DNA of 64,000 nucleotides from Nesterenkonia sp. PF2B19 (GTDB lineage Bacteria > Actinomycetota > Actinomycetes > Actinomycetales > Micrococcaceae). Below the pieces are notes generated by a model, which was given only the letters and a program-made list of their open reading frames with translations, ran no database searches and had not been told where the DNA came from. Positions 62,027 through 64,000 of the stretch are shown here, piece by piece. The stretch spans positions 1-64,000 of the forward strand of contig NZ_MDSS02000008.1 in assembly GCF_001758425.2 (NCBI RefSeq), written 5' to 3'. Numbering within the stretch: position 1 is the first letter of the stretch; each line of letters opens with the position of its first letter. The position numbers and the translations under genes were made by a program.

Positions 62027-63318
62027 CAGACGACCTCCTGCATCGTGGTCTCGAGGTGGGGGTAGAGCGGGAACCGGGCCGTCAGGGCGGCCACTCTCGC
62101 ACTGAGCTCGACGCGATCCCCTGCGGTGAGGGTCGGCGCCAGGGCATAGGCGATGATGTCGGCCACCTCGCGGAACTCCTCGGCACCGAAGCCGCGAGTC
62201 GCCAGTGCGGGGGTACCGATGCGCAGCCCGGAGGACACCATCGGCGGGCGCGGATCGAAGGGCACGGCGTTCCGATTGACCGTGATGCCGATCTCGTGCA
62301 GCCGATCCTCCGCCTGCCGGCCGTCCAGCTCCGAGTGGCGCAGGTCCACCAGCACCAGATGCACGTCGGTGCCTCCGCTGACCAGTGTGATGCCTGAGGC
62401 CGCCACGTCCGGCTGCAGAAAGCGGTCCGCAAGGATCTGGGCGCCTTCCACGGTGCGCCGCTGGCGGTCCTGGAACGCCTCCCCGGCGGCGGCCTTGAAC
62501 GCCACGGCTTTGGCGGCGATGACGTGCTCCAGAGGACCGCCCTGCTGACCAGGGAACACTGAAGAGTTGATCTTCTTGGCCAGCTCCGCCCGGGAGAGGA
62601 TCACCCCACCACGCGGTCCACCCAGGGTCTTGTGGGTCGTGGTGGTCACCACATCCGCGTATGGCACGGGGTTGGGGTGGAGCCCTGCGGCCACAAGGCC
62701 CGCGAAGTGGGCCATGTCCACCATCAGGTAGGCCCCCACCTCGTCGGCGATGCGACGGAACGCCTCGAAGTCCAGCTGTCGCGGGTAGGCGGACCATCCG
62801 GCGATGATGAGCTTCGGCCGGTGCTCGCGGGCCAGCCGAGCGACCTCCTCCATGTCGATGAGGTGGTCAGTCTCGCTGACCTGATACGCCACTGCGTCAT
62901 AGAGACGACCGGAGAAGTTGAGCCGCATGCCATGGGTGAGGTGACCACCATGAGCCAGGTCGAGGCCGAGGATCGTGTCTCCGGGCTGCAGCAGGGCGGC
63001 CAACACCGCGGCATTGGCTTGGGCTCCCGAGTGCGGCTGCACGTTCGCCGCCTCGGCGCCGAAGAGCTGCCGCACGCGGTCCAGAGCGATCTGCTCGACC
63101 ACGTCCACGTGCTCACAGCCGCCGTAGTAGCGGGCTCCCGGGTATCCCTCGGCGTACTTGTTGGTCAGGACCGAGCCCTGAGCCTCCATGACCGCTGGTG
63201 AGGTGAAGTTCTCCGACGCGATCATCTCCAGCGTGTCGGACTGCCGCTGCCGCTCCGCGTCGATCGCCGCAGCGATGTCTGGGTCGTCTCGACGGAGCGA
63301 GGCGAGGGTGTCGTTCAT
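62026..63318 (-). CDS. glyA: Serine hydroxymethyltransferase
   Basis: PLP enzyme interconverting glycine and serine with methylene-THF. 430 residues from ATG 63318 (GGAGCCGGAGAC ahead); the frame extends to 63393 but that part is Arg-rich and non-conserved. [40 protein letters not shown] near 33-72, PLP lysine in [18 protein letters not shown] near 226-243. Links sarcosine-derived glycine to serine; a second glyA copy elsewhere is possible since such operons often carry a dedicated one. Confidence 0.96.
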   Translation of the reverse strand: MNDTLASLRRDDPDIAAAIDAERQRQSDTLEMIASENFTSPAVMEAQGSVLTNKYAEGYPGARYYGGCEHVDVVEQIALDRVRQLFGAEAANVQPHSGAQANAAVLAALLQPGDTILGLDLAHGGHLTHGMRLNFSGRLYDAVAYQVSETDHLIDMEEVARLAREHRPKLIIAGWSAYPRQLDFEAFRRIADEVGAYLMVDMAHFAGLVAAGLHPNPVPYADVVTTTTHKTLGGPRGGVILSRAELAKKINSSVFPGQQGGPLEHVIAAKAVAFKAAAGEAFQDRQRRTVEGAQILADRFLQPDVAASGITLVSGGTDVHLVLVDLRHSELDGRQAEDRLHEIGITVNRNAVPFDPRPPMVSSGLRIGTPALATRGFGAEEFREVADIIAYALAPTLTAGDRVELSARVAALTARFPLYPHLETTMQEVV

Positions 63319-63423
63319 GTCTCCGGCTCCTTCTGTGGTCGGTCCGTCCCGACCTGTCGTCGTCTCCCGGCGGCGTCTTCTCTGCCGCGCCACCGGGAAG
63401 ATGTCACTGTCACGTCGGGGATG

Positions 63424-63521
63424 TCACTGCGTGGGTCTCACTGCGTGGGTCTCACTGCGTGGGTCTCACTGCGTGGGTCTCACTGCGTGGGTCTCACTGC
63501 GTGGGTCTCACTGCGTGGGTC
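63424..63521. repeat. 14-bp tandem repeat, 7 perfect copies
   Basis: Seven identical, head-to-tail copies of TCACTGCGTGGGTC, ending one base before the sdaA stop codon. It fills half of the sdaA-glyA gap (63319-63521). No spacers, so not CRISPR. Perfect identity suggests recent expansion. It may alter the linkage or leader of glyA-sox. Confidence 0.92.
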
Positions 63522-64000
63522 TCAACATTCGATGACGTTGACCGCCAACCCGCCCTGAGCGGTCTCTTTGTACTTCGAGGACATATCCGCCCCCGTCTCG
63601 CGCATCGTCACGATCACCTCGTCCAACGAGACCCGATGCTGGCCATCACCCATCAACGCCATCCGCGCCGCATTGACCGCCTTGGTCGCCGCAAGCGCAT
63701 TGCGCTCGATGCAGGGCACCTGGACCAACCCCGCGATCGGATCGCAGGTCAGCCCGAGATTGTGCTCCATCGCGATCTCCGCGGCATTCTCCACCTGCTC
63801 CGGACTGCCCCCGAGCACCTCGCACAGCCCCGCAGCCGCCATCGAAGACGCCGAACCGACCTCCCCCTGACACCCCACCTCAGCACCAGAGATCGACGCC
63901 TGTTCCTTGTACAGCACCCCGATCGCCGCCGCAGCCAGCAGGTAACGCACCACCGCTTCCTGGCGATCCTGCGCCGCGATGAACGAACCGCCCGGCCCAT
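63522..64000 (-). CDS. sdaA: L-serine ammonia-lyase, C-terminal part (runs off the right edge)
   Basis: Fe-S L-serine dehydratase converting serine to pyruvate and ammonia. The visible 158 residues read [85 protein letters not shown], and the C-terminal [28 protein letters not shown]. Three cysteines expected to bind the 4Fe-4S cluster are in GCQGEVG, LTCDPI and QVPCIE. The N-terminal part lies outside. It continues the sarcosine-glycine-serine route to pyruvate. Confidence 0.94.
   Translation of the reverse strand, partial: GPGGSFIAAQDRQEAVVRYLLAAAAIGVLYKEQASISGAEVGCQGEVGSASSMAAAGLCEVLGGSPEQVENAAEIAMEHNLGLTCDPIAGLVQVPCIERNALAATKAVNAARMALMGDGQHRVSLDEVIVTMRETGADMSSKYKETAQGGLAVNVIEC

Noticed and set aside
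63424-63521. CRISPR or phage attachment site near glyA
   Set aside because: Seven contiguous identical copies with no spacers, integrase or tRNA.

Overview
The window is high-GC DNA from an actinobacterium, most likely a Micrococcales member close to Micrococcaceae such as Nesterenkonia; the genus is an inference. The evidence is the order argS-lysA-hom-thrC-thrB-rho-prfA-prmC-sua5-wecA-atpI-atpBEFHAGDC, the block clpS-DUF2017-murI-MBL-rph-rdgB, a NucS mismatch endonuclease, a Rho with a long hydrophilic insert, and frequent GTG starts with 4-base ATGA/GTGA overlaps. I saw no rRNA, tRNA, CRISPR array, insertion sequence or prophage.

Layout. 1-5.1 kb: sbcC (cut by the window edge) and sbcD, a degenerate ADP-ribosylglycohydrolase-like gene with an N-terminal pentapeptide repeat, and a DEDDh exonuclease-BRCT gene. 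5-9.3 kb: rdgB, rph, an MBL hydrolase, murI, DUF2017 and clpS on the minus strand. 9.3-13.2 kb: pncB, an XRE-cupin regulator divergent from a thioredoxin-reductase-like gene, and pncA. 13.2-22.4 kb: minus-strand helicase, DUF3039, tyrosine phosphatase, ABC exporter, YbbN-like protein and an acidic membrane protein. 22.6-25.3 kb: AI-2E transporter, a small zinc-ligand protein and nucS. 25.4-33.4 kb: the complete ATP synthase operon. 33.4-46.8 kb: cell-wall, translation and termination housekeeping genes and the threonine/lysine branch of aspartate metabolism. 46.9-55.9 kb: an accessory island on the plus strand with ArsR-SRPBCC, a secreted GH43 arabinanase and a Gfo/Idh/MocA-sugar ABC operon. 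56-64 kb: sdaA-glyA-soxBDAG-purU on the minus strand, a sarcosine to glycine to serine to pyruvate route with one-carbon handling.

The most striking property is that eleven genes are broken by about twelve frameshifts, almost all the loss of one base from a short G or C run. They hit atpG, atpH, atpI (twice), lysA, soxB, pncB, an exonuclease, a thioredoxin-reductase-like gene, an ABC permease, a membrane protein and an AI-2E transporter. Restoring one base gives family-length proteins each time. The simplest reading is indel error in the assembly, so I annotate these as full-length CDS spanning the break and say so in each entry.

Other points: three short tandem-repeat arrays, two with protein-coding effects; strong palindromic operator candidates in front of the accessory genes; a symmetric -10 element between clpS and pncB whose start codons are only 24 bases apart; and long perfect hairpins acting as terminators.
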